Below, in pieces: positions 25,303 through 39,531 of a DNA stretch of 64,000 bases. The translations under genes and the position numbers were made by a program. Position 1 is the stretch's first letter. Each line of letters begins with the position of its first letter. Source of the stretch: Gymnorhina tibicen (lineage: Eukaryota; Chordata; Aves; Passeriformes; Artamidae); NCBI GenBank assembly GCA_013399875.1, contig VXAZ01001045.1, positions 1,182,865 to 1,246,864 of the forward strand, in the 5' to 3' direction. The notes beneath the pieces were generated by a model that was not told the origin of the DNA, made no database searches, and saw only the letters and a list, made by a program, of their open reading frames with translations.

Positions 25303-28129
25303 CTCATTGTTTCATCACTGACTTTCTGTTTATAGTTAAAAAGATTCAATAATTTAATTGCTGTGAAATACAATTGCTGTCACTACATATGAAATTTTTC
25401 AATTTAACAGTGGGGGGAGCTTATTGTGAAAATTTTCAAAAGAAAGAACTTGGTATGAAAGTGAATTGAAAGGGAAAAGTGTATAAACACTGTAAAGGTT
25501 ACAGATTTAAAGAGCTATTTAAAGATGTTAAGATTGAACTCAAAAGGGTGCATTTTCTTAGAGAGACTTCATGAACCTATCTGCTCAGACAGAAGTTAAT
25601 TGCAATAGTCCAGTAATTGAATTGAATAAATTTGAGCATCAAAGAATAAACAAATGTTTTTAGTTTATATCTTGGTATTGCAAGGAGCTGCCAGGGGTTT
25701 TGGGGATAGCTGGAGACAGTGGGTCATCATGTTCAAAACAAAACAGAATTTTTTATGAGACAGAGATTTTATTTCTCAAGTAGACTAACTGTACATAATG
25801 GCAGAATGTCACTATTAATGGGTTCTTGTTGTACCACCTATAAAATCAGAGACACTTTTGTTAATTCTGAGAAACTACTCAAGTAAGTAAGCTTCAACTG
25901 GGTAACATTAAAACTAGGGCCATTATAGCACCATCAGATTTAAGTCACAAATGCATCTGTGAGATGATGAGCAAACCTGTTGAAGATTTAAGAAAAATAT
26001 GCTTATAGGGACTGCCAGATTCCCATAATATTTTTTTTAAAATTTTGTAGTTATGAGGAAATCAGTTGTCACAGATATGAAGACAAAATAGCTCTTTAAA
26101 AAATTGAAAAAAGTGTGTAGCCGATGCCTCTATTTTGTCTTAGAATTGAACTGCTAGTCTTTTAATGTGTGCCCATGCTTCCTGATAGAAAGGAAGTGCA
26201 GTATTTGCTGTTGCTTTTTTGAAAGCAATTGACTATTGCAGAGATAAAGTCTAAACATGATCTGTAAATGGACATTGTGTTTTACTAAAATATATAAAGT
26301 TTCAATTATAACCTAGTCATCTACAATCAAATTCAGTCTTCCAAGGACAACTAGAAGACAGTGTCTAAGATAATGAAGTGAAGGTGAAAAGGATAAACAC
26401 ATAGGTACAGACGTAAACTTGGAAAACCTAGTTCAAAAATAGTACTTTCTTAATTCATTTTTATGCTTTAAAGCTGGAGACTATTTTGGTACCATGGAGA
26501 GACAGTAAATGCAGTCCCTGTGTTTACAAGTAAAGCTGAATTCTCTCCTCTCCTCTCTTCTCTCTTCTAGTCTCTTCTCTTTTCTCTTCCTGTAGCAGTA
26601 ATTAAGCTATAAAGGATGCTGAAATAAAGAAATGCAGGTTTAAAATAACTGAGTAGTGAAGCTGTGTTAGCCTTAGCGGATTTTCACTGCCATTCACAGC
26701 CATTCCTTAAATCTTTCCTTATTTCTTATACCCTAGGTTTAATCACATACTACTGTTGGAGAATTGGAATGACTGTCAAAGTCTATATGAGCAGTGAAAT
26801 CTCCAGTAAAAGTGCCACTGTCATGTGAATAGATTTAAGACATTACCATAGCTTGGAATAAAAATTGTCCTAAACTTCAACATCTGATTCCTCAATGGGT
26901 GTGTATGAAAAGCCTCAGTGTTGCCAGGCTTCCCCTGCAGCAAGTGTCCAGATGGACACTTTGACAGTTTAGCTAGGGTGTTTCACACATTCCTTATTCT
27001 TAAGGAATTCTGCTTTTCTTCATATTTCAGAATTTCTCCTTTTCAGAGGTGCATTCACATAGCCATCCACTGGTACTTATTTCCAACCTATAAAGATAAT
27101 CACTGTGTTTACACAGAATTGAGGCCTGTGTTTGCTGCTGTTACAATGAATTGCACTTACAGGGAGTGGTTTGGCTATAGAGAGTAAAACCATTCATGAG
27201 GATGTATTCACTGTGATTCAAATTGCAGAATCTACAATCTGTGTGCTGATCAACTTAATGAAAATAAGAATAAATGATAAGAAGTGCCTTTAAGAGCAAT
27301 ACAGAGAAAAATAGAGCACATGTTTCCCCTGCAAAATGTGTGCAGGGGATAAGTAAATCCCATAAAATCCGCTGGCTTTGGAGGGAAGAGAAGTATTTAG
27401 AGTATTAAAGTCTTGAAAACTATTAAAATTACTTGAAATACCTCTCTTAACACTACTGAGATTTGACTTTTAGATCACAGTGTCTCAAGATGCTTTTAAC
27501 AGAACAGACTGTTGGTAAATGCTGGTATTTATCTAAATAGTCTATCTAAAATGGATAGATTATTCAGAAATAGTCTATCCATGAAAATGCCATTTGAAGT
27601 ATAAACTATAGTTTTGAATTACGCATAGGAAAAAATAAACAATAGTAAAATGGCTTAAAATTTTTTGATTATTTAAATTTAAATTAAATTGAATATATTT
27701 AAATATATTTGACTATTCAAATTTTATATTTGGCTATGCATACTATATGTTTACAGAAATATTTAAAACCAAAGTGTTTTTTCATGATTTCTTCTGTTTC
27801 TTGGATTTCAAAGTATTTACTTGCCTTAGCAGGTTCTCAAAAATGTATACTTTTGTGGAATACAGGTTTAAAGACAATTCTGTCTTTGTAGCAGTGATCA
27901 ATCGGCAAAGAAAAAAATATTGCTAGTAATTTTTATGACAGAAATCAATATGCCATGCTTAATGTATTTATTGTGTGGTTATTAATATTGTGATTTCTTT
28001 TTTTGTAATCTTGAAAAACAGCATTACAGGTGATTTATTAGGTAACTTCTTTTTTTACCATTTGTGACTCATAACCATGCATTTCTTTGCTTCATTTACT
28101 GAAGAGCACTATATGTTTTTTCCTAACAG
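25303..28129. other. AT-rich non-coding sequence, CT-rich microsatellite
   Basis: No gene is seen. A pyrimidine-only CT-rich tract runs from about 26541 to 26590 with one interruption (CTAG). An AT-only palindromic stretch lies around 27660-27715. Confidence 0.55.
26541..26590. repeat. (TCTCC/TCTTC)n pyrimidine microsatellite
   Basis: About 50 bases of irregular TCTCC and TCTTC units, almost entirely pyrimidine on the + strand. Confidence 0.85.
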
Positions 28130-28213
28130 GAAAAATTTCTGCTGTAACTAAAATGACATCATGCTGCCTCCTATGGGGGAATGCTGAAGCCTTCTCAAAA
28201 ATACAACACAGTG
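28130..28213 (+). other. candidate non-coding 5' UTR exon (84 bp), possibly of NLGN4
   Basis: A textbook acceptor (pyrimidine tract then CTAACAG, ending at 28129) and a strong donor (GTG|GTAAGTA at 28214) bracket 84 bases. That is an unusually good pair for otherwise featureless DNA. It lies upstream of the NLGN4 start exon in the same orientation, and neuroligin genes typically have one or more non-coding 5' exons, so I infer a UTR exon. It contains four ATGs (28153, 28161, 28173, 28181). If spliced directly to 51941, the 28153 frame stops after 21 codons and the 28181 frame after 13, both just past the junction; the 28161/28173 frame stops within the exon at 28185-28187. No frame would reach the NLGN4 start. 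Conservation in other birds was not testable here. Confidence 0.45.
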
Positions 28214-31200
28214 GTAAGTACTAAAAGTATGTTCATAACAATTCCTTTTTTCGTAAAAATATGTAAAAGAAAGATAGAAAGTCTCTGTTGCTGGTGTTCT
28301 TAAATGTGTTTGAAATATCTTTGCAATATATACATCCAGTTAAAATGTTTGTTTACCACACGTTCATCCAATGAGACATGGAATACAGTGCATTCTAAGC
28401 ATTAGCACTGTTTATGTGCTTACTCATGATAAGCATGAATCGTTATTATTTTTCAGTTCTATAAGTATTGAATGATGCCAATCAGTTTGTAATTAAAAGA
28501 CATGATATTAAGCCTGGCTATTGTGATGCTGCTACTCAGTAAGGTTTGGGAGTTCCCGGCCACACTGTACCAGACAGAGCTGGCACCCTTCAGTTTGCAA
28601 GACAAGGTTGGGTTCCAGAGTTCTTACGGGGCTGCATTAAAAAAGAGGCTTGGTTGCTCTTTCCATGTTGTTACCATAAAGATTGATTTTTTTCCTCTCA
28701 GTTTTTAGCAAAATATGAGAGAACATATTTTAATGCACAGCATACACACAGGTAACACACGTAGTTAGATATATGTGTATATATATGCACACAGATATAT
28801 AAACATTCTTATTATATCAATAAGAAATATGTGACAAGGGTTTAATTTAGAAATCTATGCATTGAATATATTCTGTTTATAAAACACCTTAATCTAATTA
28901 CCGTTCTTCCATACTGTGCCTGACACATTGATTAATGAGAAGGGAATGAGATATGCAAGTGACCAGAAAAGTTTCTCTGGTGCACATTCTTCCTTTTCAC
29001 TTTATATTATCCATGAACTTCAAAGCATGCGACTTTTTCTGTAATCATTGCACTACATGTAGTACAATGACGTTTCAATTTTGTGTTGACACTGGAACCT
29101 AAATTCAAGGAGAAGGAATAATAATATATCTGATGTGATAATAAAGTCATGAATAAGCAATAATTCAAAGTGTGACAGGTTAGTTATGAGAATAGAGGAT
29201 ACTATTATGTGAAGTATAAAATTCAGACAAAGAAAATAACAGCTTTGAAAATTCCTGTGATTTGCATCACTGAACCATGTTTATTCCAATTTGTAGCAAT
29301 TTACATGTAATTGAACAAAAAATACTTTATGAACAGGGGCCTGTTTAATAGTTTAGCATCCACACTGATTGTGATAATAGCTGAACTCTTAGGGCTTATA
29401 TAGTGAGCAATACAATATGCATGATTGACATACATAGAATTCAATTACTCGACTTCAGAGAACTCATGACATTTTTTTTTCAGGAATGAGGAAAGCAAGT
29501 GATATAAAGAATACAAGGCTCATATAAAGCTGAAGTCAAAGTTGAAGCAGTAACAATTTCTTTGAAACTAATGAATTGTGGTACATTTACCTTGCCTGGC
29601 ACTAGAATAAGCCACAGCTGTGTTTCAAGAAGGGAAAGTCTCATCTCAAGATAATCACAGTACACTGAAATAGACCACAGAAGCTGGAGAGAGGATTCTG
29701 AAGGGGAAACTGAGGGATGGTGTGATATTAGTTTTTTCTGTTTTCTCAGCATTTTGTTCATAACGCACAGCAGGAAAGTCAGAGAGAAGGAGAAGAAAAG
29801 GAAACAAACAACATTAAAACAGACAAGTGAGATGGAGCCTATTGATGTCTGGCTTTTAATTCACACTGCCAGTTAGTGAACATCAGAAGCCAGCTGTGCC
29901 TTTTGAAAATTTCCTTGTTCATGTGAGGTGATAATTGGACTATACATTAAAAAAAACAACCAAAGAAAAAAAGATTAGAAAATTAAGTTATAAATCAGGA
30001 CAAAATTTATTTCCACTTCTCTGCTAATTTTCTTAAGTAGCCACAAATATTTGTGTTCAACTGCCAACCCTGAGGTACTCCAAAATACACAACAGAAATA
30101 CGGAAATATCTATTAATTTCCTTTTTGTCTAGAAAAGGTTTGTATTGAGAATATTTTCAGGGAACAAATAGAAATGGACCTGAAGGCTTTCAGGAAAATG
30201 TATAATCCAAGCCAAACTAACCTTAAAGTTGTATCTTCAGCAGATAACAGGGATCCATTTGGATGAACAGAAGAACAAAAAAGTTCAAAAGAATAACTAG
30301 GAACAGTAGCTTGGACAGATTGAAACTATGACTTTGGCTATCTTGTACTCTTATATTTAAGAGAAATACAGAAAGAAATCCCTACATCTTGAACACTTGA
30401 ACTGCTTACTTGCTATCTTTCTCATCCATAATTCCAGATAAACTTCTTCAATGTGATAAACCCATGATCTTTCTCAAGAACAGAAAACATCAGTTTATGT
30501 TTGGAGTACATGAAATGTGTTTTCTGGCAATGCACAATATAGTAGTAAAAACTGAAGCAAATGGCCCGTGCTTTGTCCTCAGATTTTGATCTTGCATCAG
30601 AAGTGTAAGTGAGTTTAAATGGTGGGATTTTGTTCTCGAATCCCAACCTGACAGCTGAATGTGCAGATGGAGCCCTGTGGTAGTCTGTGAAGTGCTGTGT
30701 CGTTTCTTTGATGTAGCCACATACTGTCAGATTCTTGATCATGTTCTCAGACTCTGATCAAACCTTCTGTCTTGTATCATTTATGGTAACAAATGTGAAG
30801 GAAAAATAAAGCCTTTATATTAGAAGGCAGGAATAAATTGTTCCAGTTTTAGTCTTGGGAGTTTTAGGAAACAGATCAACTCTTTATTCTCTGAGGAAAA
30901 TCAGGGCACAGTATAATTCTCATTCTTAGAGCTTTCAGCTGTCCTCAGCTTACTTCTCAGCTCTTGGGATTCAGATGAGAATCTTTGCCTTCCTCTTGTC
31001 AGGATTTAAGACTGTACGTGAAAGTGCACTCAGCTGAGCAGTCCAACCTCTGGTTAAGCAGAGTCTTCAACTCCTCCAGTTTTCTTTTTAGGCTCTCACT
31101 GATTTTATACTCTTAGGTGTAAAAAAAATGCTCCCCACGTTTTTTCTGTCTTGATGAAATATTTGCACAATTTTAGCATGGAAATCCATCAGTTATGTAG

Positions 31201-33132
31201 GCTCCTAAGACCTGTACTATGATACATAGGCTCTGCTGACATTATAGTGCACATTCTTCCTACCAATTCTCTTAATTTTGAAACACAAGGAAGGAAGAAA
31301 GGAAAGAACCCAGTTTAAAATTCTTCCCTTTTATAAAGATAGAAGGTATGTTTTCCAGACTGAAACATAAGTGATAAGCCGGAGCAACTAAGGAAGCTAC
31401 CAGTTGAACCCAGACTGATGGCCTGGTCATGTCAATTAATTGAGGCTGGTGCTCAGCATTTCAGTAGGTTTCCAAATTGGAAACTGTATCTTCTTAAAGA
31501 AATTCCAGTAGTGTAAATTGAATTTAACACCTACTGTTTGGAAATTTAACCAGGCTTTAATGAGAGTTTGTCTAGATTTGGTTTAGGATGTTCTAAAGCT
31601 CTCTATGCATCTACAAATTTGTTTCCAGGGAGAGTATTCTGAAACTGTAAATCCAGTGTAGTTAACTGCGTCTCAGTTGATCTAGAAAAAATAAATTAAG
31701 TTTCATTATCTGCTTTGCTGTGAGATGTTACTGGTAAATCTAATCTTAGCAAATCCATTACATCACTGATACTAGGGTGTGTTTTCCATTAAAGGTAGAG
31801 ACCTACTGTGAATAGTGGAATCAAAATATTCAGATTCTCTAATGAATATTGGTAATTCCTTGCTTCCATTTGAATTCAAAGTGATGTATCCATTAATTTT
31901 TTATTCCAATATTTAGTTTTGTATTTTGGTATTACTGGCCTAAAGTACCTAACAGTAGGTAAACTCTAATGATCTCCACCAATATGTGAATTTCTGAAGC
32001 ACCCAAGTGAGAATGGAATACATTTTCAAGTATTACTCAGATATGAAATAGCAAACACCAAAACTTTCCAGTTCATTAAATTTACTTTCAGGTGGCAATG
32101 TAATTGAATAATTTTAAAACTTCTTCCTAAGTTCATTAGCTTTATTAAAAGCTTTGGGAAGATAGTTAAACAATTTTATAAAAGCATGAGTCATGATTGT
32201 CTTGAATCTTTAAGACTCATAGACTGTTCTTATCTAAGTAATGCTTCCAGAAATATAATTGATTTTGTAGAAAATTAATTTGAACATAACATTACACAAA
32301 ATATTGTACAACAATAACAGAGAATGGTTAAAGTTGTGTAATTTCAACATTATACAGACTTCATGGATAATGGGAGTTCACTGAATCATAACATCTTGAG
32401 TAATAAGTAAAAGTGAAATAAAAAATAATCACACTGTTTTGCACAGGCAGCTCATTTAAAGTTCAGTTATGTTCAATTCAAAGAACTGGAGTGCAAATTT
32501 TACTATCTCAGTGTTTAAACTTGAAAATATTTTATCATTGTGCCTCATATAATTTAAATCTACTGTACTGAATAACAGGTAGTGAGTGATTTATATCTGT
32601 TATATATATTTCTACAGGGAACTCTTAACTCTTAAAAAAAAGTTCATAATAACTCAGTGTTGGGTTTTTTTCTAAAAATAGTAAAGCTTTTGAGCACAAG
32701 ATTCCAGTGTAAATGAATTACAGGCAAGCAGTTGTCCTCTTCCTGTCCAGAACACAGTGCATCTTCATTTTTAACCACAAGACCACAGTTTGTTTTGTTT
32801 GGACAACTCGGTAGTTGACAGGAAGACGATCTATACCTCTTAATAAATATCCCTTTACTTGCTGTTCAGCAGTTGTCTTCCTCAGTTTTCATGTAAAAGG
32901 AATAGCTCTGTGTAACGGCAAAATCTTGTGTCTTTCTGGTATCCCCATGACTTAATTTGAGCTCTGAACCCTGAAGTTCAAGTTTCTTTTAGAAACAAGT
33001 GACAGAAGATGATTTCTGGGATCATCAACTCCAGCTTTTATAACAGGGGATGACCATATCATGCAAGTCTTTTTATACAGGTTGTAATCTAGGTTTGGAA
33101 ACCAAGGGCTACATTGATTACTGGTGGAAACC
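28214..33132. other. AT-rich non-coding sequence, presumed intron
   Basis: About 4.9 kb with no recognisable exon, RNA gene or transposon. A TATATG/CACACA-rich patch lies around 28745-28800. Under the NLGN4 model this starts the intron between the 28130 exon and the 51941 exon. Confidence 0.55.
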
Positions 33133-34096
33133 AGTAATGAATGATGTCTCTCAAAGGCCCATACTGGGACAATGCTATTAAATATCTTCATCAGTAACAT
33201 AGACAATGGGATTCAATGCACCTCAGCAAGTCTGTGGATGAGTGGTGCAACTAATTCACTTGAGGGAAGAAATGCCATCCAGGGGTACTTCAGCAGGCTG
33301 GAGGAATGCATCCATGAAAACTTAGTGAAGTTCAGCAAGACCGGTATAAGGTCCTGCACCTGTGTCATGGCAATATCCATTATCAGTAGGGGCTGGATGG
33401 TGAATGGATTAAAAGTAGCCTTGCAAGGACTTGGAGGTACTGGTGGATGAGAAACTGTTAATGAGTCAGCAATGTGTGTCTGCAGCCCAGAAAGTCAACT
33501 GTACTCAGGGTTGCATCAAAAGAAGTAGCCAAAAGGTCGATGGCAGTGATTCTGCTCCTTTAGTCTTCTCTGGTGAAACCGCACCTTGGAATACTACATC
33601 CAGTTCTGGAGTCCTCAACACTATAAAGACATGGACATGTTTGAGTGGGTCCAAAGGCCGGCCACAAAGATGATCAGAGGACTGGAGCACCTTGCTTGTG
33701 AAGACAGACTGAGACAGTTGGATTTGTTCAGCCTGGAGAAGGCTCTTACGAGGCCTTACTGCAGCCTTTCAATATATAAAAAAGGGCTGATAAGAAATGT
33801 GGAGAGAGACTTTTTATCAGGGCCTGTAGTGACAGGAAGCAAAGGGGAATGTCTTTAAACTGAAGTAGCATAGATTTAGAGGGGCTGTAAGGAAGAAGTT
33901 CTTTATTGCAAGGGTGGCGAGATACAGGAACAGGTTGCCCAGAGAAGTTGTGGATGTCCCATCCCTGGAAGTGCTCAAAGAAGGGTGGTTTTGAGCAACC
34001 TGATCTAGTGGGTGGCATCCCTGCTCATGGCAGGGAGGTTGGAACTAGATAGTCTTAAAGGTCCCTTGCAACCAAAACCATTTTATAATTTTATGA
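33133..34096 (+). mobile_element. CR1 LINE fragment, 5'-truncated
   Basis: Starts inside the polymerase region (CTCAAAGGCCCATACTGGGA, corresponding to the Q-G-S-x-L-G-P block), continues through LNIFISNIDNGIQC and the C-terminal half, and reaches the 3' end with GGTCCCTTGCAACC and a degraded ATTTTATGAT tail at 34080-34096. An internal segment containing the catalytic FADD position has been lost or altered, and the frame is repeatedly broken. Its wording differs from the 10465 and 48690 copies, indicating another CR1 subfamily. Confidence 0.93.
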
Positions 34097-35847
34097 TATC
34101 TCTGTATAATATCATACAGTGATTATCTATGCATGTTTATAAAACATGCAAGAGTGTTAAGGTAAATGGCTGAGAATATACGTAACTGATCAATTTTAAC
34201 GCTCATATAGCAGTAAAGGTAGTGCTGTATGCACCTCAGCATCAGAACTGGAATTTGGAGATGAAGTAGAAAATCAGTAATGATGAAATCACATTCTGGG
34301 GTTTTCTTTTGAGTTTTAAAGAAATTGTATCACACTGAAACCCTTGTGACTAATGCCCTCAATGTAGCTATTTGCAGCTGATTTCATAGTTGTGTACCCT
34401 AGCCATAGTATGAGGTTGTTAGTCAAACAGCACATCAGAAGAATTGAGGTTTTTGATTCTTTCAGACAGATTTGGGTTTTATAAATAGGCTTTCAGTACA
34501 GTTTTAGGAAAAAAACTTCCAGCACCACTCCAGAGGGCCTGGATATCCCATACATTCTATGTTGTATCTGCTAAAATACTGAATTACTTCCCTTCTGTGC
34601 CAAATGCAAGTAATCCAACACAATTATGCTAATCACTGCCCTGAAAACAAATTGATACAGCTGTTGAGTGACTAGGGAAGATGATGGCATATCTCTTTCT
34701 TTTTTGAAAGAAAAAAATAAAATGCTTTTGCCAGCAGGAAGCCAAACTGCTTGTAGAAATTACTTAGAATTGAAAATCACTATTTGATTCTGAAGGTAAA
34801 TATGTTTGTTTGTATATATGAATACAAAATACATTTAGCTTTAATTGCATGCCAATTTAGACCCAGATAGCTGGTATTGTACAGCATTTTTTTAGAGCGC
34901 TATTTTGTTTTTATTTTCTGTTGCTGTTGTGCAAAATATATACACACGCGCACACACATAGTGTTTTCTATTGGATCTTAAATATGGACGCTGAAAGTAT
35001 CTAAAACACTCTTTCTACCAGGTTTGTTATCAACACCCCACACACATTTTCTTTCATATATACTGCTTTGCATTCCATTTTTTTTCCCAAGAAAAAAGCC
35101 AGAGAAAGGGAACATAACACAAATATGGTAATATTGTTATCCACAATTTAAAAAAAATGCTCAGAATATCTGAGTCCAGGTGAAACTCCTCAGGATAAGT
35201 AAAATCAGATTCTGTCAGCTTTCATTATAGCTCTATTTCTTCTGAAGATGTATAAAGTAGTACTATTCTCTTTTTCACCTGGTTGCAGCTGTATTAATAG
35301 CAGTGGCGATTTGCTCTTCTGCGCTCGCAGCATGAACATGGATTTAAAGCTTACACAACTATTCACAGAATGTTAGAAAAATCAGCTTAAATTTTTATAT
35401 TTCAATATGACTTCAGGAAGTAGCTGACAAAATTTGATGCCTATTTATAATCTTAAAAAGCTGCATTTTTTCTTGGTGTAGGAAATTAATAACCTGCAAC
35501 CAAATAATTATTAAAATTGTGGTTTGTGTCTCCATGGTGGAAACAAAACTATTCTATCTGGAACAAAATCATACATTTAATTCTAATGTAGTTTGCAGCA
35601 AAGGGAGTTAATTATAGCGAAAAATTGTGTTGCTTCTATCATTTGAGGCTTTTTGCTTTGCTTTAAAGGTATGTAGGTGATATTTCCTATTCTGTATCAT
35701 ATCATTGTGGCTACTCTCATGGGTAGATATATGTCATGAATTTGATTCATAAACATGAGATGCAAATCCTTGAAAACTAGCTGTGAATAATGAGCAATCT
35801 AACTGGTACACTGAGGTGCAGACTATTCTTACTTAAACAATGTCACC
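34097..35847. other. AT-rich non-coding sequence
   Basis: No gene is seen. A short TATATACACACGCGCACACACA patch lies near 34938-34960. Confidence 0.55.
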
Positions 35848-35934
35848 CAAACAGGCTGCAGGTATCCCTCCTCAAGCAGAGGGGCTGGACCAGATGAACT
35901 CCAGAGGTCCCTTCCAACTTCAAACAATCTGTGA
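35848..35934 (+). mobile_element. CR1 LINE 3' tail fragment
   Basis: About 87 bases matching a CR1 3' terminus: GGGGCTGGACCAGATGA, then AGGTCCCTTCCAACTT, then a degraded CAATCTGTGATCT terminal repeat. Confidence 0.87.
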
Positions 35935-38900
35935 TCTTCATTTAGGAGCAATTCAATTTTTCTTTCACTGAATTTAAAATAACAGTATGACCCTTTCATT
36001 ATATGGAAGTATCAAAAAGGATGGAAAAAATAAATAATGATGCTGAGTCACTTGAAAAGTTAGGTCATGAATAATTAGAGACTTAGCGTTTTTGTTGTTA
36101 ATAAAGTTATGTTTAAAGGAAGAAAGTTAAAAGAAATATACCTCATTTGACCAAATGAAACAGAAGTAAATATTTTAAAGACTACTGAAATAGTTTTTAT
36201 TTCATATTTTTTATAAAGTATTAGTGAAATACAACTCATTGAGTAGAATGGTGTGAGGCTACAATACAAAGTTCAAACAATGGCAGGACTAGAATCTGTT
36301 TTCATTAGAAGCCATCAAAACTAAAATGTATAAACAGTGAGGTAATAAGCTACATAAGGATACAATAAATTCTGATCCGATATATTCAGCATAAAGTGTA
36401 TATTAATTTGAGAGCAGAATTCATTAAACAATATGTATCTGAAAGACAAAGCTTTTAGGATAGTGTAGAAATTAAGTGATCTGAGTTTATTAATTAACAA
36501 AGCAGGAGTTTCAATAGAAGGGCTTGACAAAGAAAATATATGTATTAGAATTTCACCAATGAAAATTGAAGCTGGGACAGAGCAATCACAGCAATCACAC
36601 TAACAGGTCACTCTCTTGACAGCTTCATTGTCTTTTGGAATATGGATTTTCAGTGCTTTGAAATATTAGTATAGTATTAGTACAACTTTCTCTGAGCTTG
36701 TTGAAATTTAAATATTACCACAGTAATGACACATACCTCACACTATGAAGATAACTTTAAAAAAAGGAGTTAAAGAGTTATCAAAACTTGTGTTGACCTT
36801 TATTTAAAGGAAGTCATTTGATAAAGAGTTTTATTTCTGTGAAAAACTGTGTCATGGGGAACTTAATTTAATTCCTTAGCTGAACAATTTTTCCCTATAG
36901 CTGTTTATGGTTTATCATTTGAAATCTATATGCTGGAAATCATCAAAATCAGAAAACAAAACAAAAAAAAAAACTCAGTTTCTTTTTTGTTTGAAACACA
37001 AAATATGTAATTGATATTGCCAGAATATGGGAGCAACACTTACAGTTTCTATTATTGGCAGTGTAGCTCCCATGGTCGGAAATGCAACCATCTTGGTGTA
37101 AGACTTCAGGAAAGATAATTGCAAATATGCTGAAATTCAGGGCCAGAGAAATAATGAAGCAGGTGTCCTGGATGGTTATCTTCGATACCTATAGAAGACA
37201 ATATTAGTTCCAAAAAAAGCAGTTAGCACTTTGCCAAGGTGATAGCTGTATCATCCTTTTGAGGGGTGGACTTCAAGGAGCAGCAGCTCTCTAAACAAAG
37301 GCAAAAAGGAGATTTGATTTGCTTGTTCTGAGAATCAGTAAGAATACTGCTGAAAAAAACATACATGCATTTTCCCACCATTTAAAAATAAATAATTATA
37401 TACAGCTGCAAACAAGACCTTTAGAGGATGATCTTTTTCTCTCATGCCAAAGAAGGCATTATGGAAGGAATAATTTTGAAGAAAAAAGTATAAGTCAGAT
37501 CACACAGGAATTACTGACATATCTCCAGTATGAGGTAGAATAATCTTCTCCTCTGTCAAAGGGATTTAATTGTCTGCCCTGACCTCCATCTGTTCTATTA
37601 ATTGACTGCATTAGTTTGTGGTAGATATTTTTGGTTGGTATTATGTTTTATTAGTGAGATTTCTTAAGATGATATAATAGAAGCACACAGGAAGCTGTAA
37701 CTCCTGCCATGTGACAAGGTATATTTTTTCTCAATCCTGACCTAAATCAGTTGACTGAGGGCAGGAAAAAATAGATCAGTCCTTCCTAGTTAACCTGGCA
37801 GCTGCAAATTGTCTTCTGTCTGTGTTTTTTCTGCAATATCATCCCATATGGATATGATACAAGAAAAAAAGAAAAAAAAAAAAAAAAAAAAANAAAAAAA
37901 AAAAAAAAAAAAAAAGAACAACCCAAAACCAAATAAATAAAGAAAACCAGAAACCCTTTACAAAATAAATGAAATAAATTCCTTCTACAAATTAAAAATC
38001 AATTTTACATTGATTGATTTGATGGGCATATTACTTTTCCTGTAGACAAAAGGAAGCTAAAAACAAATGACTGGGGAGAAGAAAAGAGTCACAGGAAATA
38101 ACTGATTTGGAGAAAAGAATATGCTAGCAGTGTGCACTCTATGAGAAAGATTTGAGAATTAGAAAAGAACTGAGAAGGCTATGTGCAAAAGAGGAAAAGT
38201 ATACGTACTTTTATAAGAGGACGTTTTCAAGCAGGGAAGAACAAGAGTAAGACAGGTCTTGAAAAGGTACCAAGGCATAATGTTTTGTCATGGAATCAAA
38301 TTGTTAAAAAATATTTCTCCTCATGTTTTAAAATGTAGTTTTACAGTCTTGTGAAAGCAGGTAGAGTGTGCTAAATAATACGGTAATAATAATATTGTAT
38401 GGGTCTTGCTAGAAAGTAATTCATAAATGGTACTCATTGCAACCAAAAAATCATGGGAAACATGGTTTTTAAAAATAAATAACTCAGGTATTTCTATTGT
38501 AATACTGTTTTTCCACAAACCTACCAGTTCTACGTTAGTAAAGGCTATTAGTATTAGGTGAAGATGGCAAAAATGGATAAACTTGTTCGCTAAAAAATGA
38601 TTTTACACCAAGGAAGATACATTGCAGCAGTCTTTAAAATAACTTGAAGATAACTATGGAAATAACAATATTAATGATAGCAATAATAAAAATAGCCCCA
38701 GAAAATAAAACTAATTGGACGGTAGGTGAGAAAATATCTGAATTTTAGTCTTACCTGTGTATACTGCATTTCCTACCAATGGATGCTATATCATCTTAGA
38801 TAAACTATCACCACAATTAATGATAGAACAGACAAAAACTGTTAAGACACTCATAGCAGATGAGTGATTATAGTCATGAGGACTTTGTTCATGTATGAAA

Positions 38901-39334
38901 CAAACAAGAAATTTACAGGTTTCTTAACTCTGTGCTTATAAAGATAATTTCATATATATTGGTAAGAGATGAAAGAAAGAATCATCTTGCTGCAGCTCAG
39001 GACAGTTAGCTGTCTAATCTAGGCTAATCACTTGGGCTTTTTAAACATAATCTTCAGGATGTTTTCATAGTGGTTTACTTCAACTAATATTTAATGTCGA
39101 ACACCAACATTACAGTAGGAAGAACTGCCGCCTGAAGTACGTGCTTCTGGTATAGACAGAATATCTGACTTGCTAATACACAGTTTGGGAGACGAACATG
39201 AGCTTTAGTATTTGTTTCCAAGGTAGGGAAGGTACCTATTCATTGTGCTAGGCAAAGATGGAAGCATTCCAATAATGGGAGTGGAAGGATGAGCAGGAGG
39301 AGAAACGACAACTTCTATGGTTTTTGTTGGCTTC
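35935..39334. other. AT-rich non-coding sequence
   Basis: No gene is seen in this 3.4 kb. It contains the poly-A run listed separately and A-rich sequence following it. Confidence 0.55.
37862..37915. repeat. long poly-A run with an unresolved base
   Basis: A nearly pure A tract (with G at 37863 and 37871) runs to 37915, with a single N at 37893. The N marks a point where the homopolymer length was not resolved, so the true length is uncertain. It may be the poly-A tail of an old retroposed sequence, but no recognisable source gene precedes it. Confidence 0.95.
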
Positions 39335-39495
39335 TGTCTTGGTTTGAAAGACAGCTGTCTGTTAAGGAAAACAGGAGCCTCCCTTGCAATGGAAAATGTA
39401 ACCCCCTTCCCACTGAGTTATTATAATTTTGAAATTAAGGGGGCTTTCAGGCAAAGATATGAGGAATAGGAATAACAGTTCTTTACTAATATATA

Positions 39496-39531
<36 letters not shown>

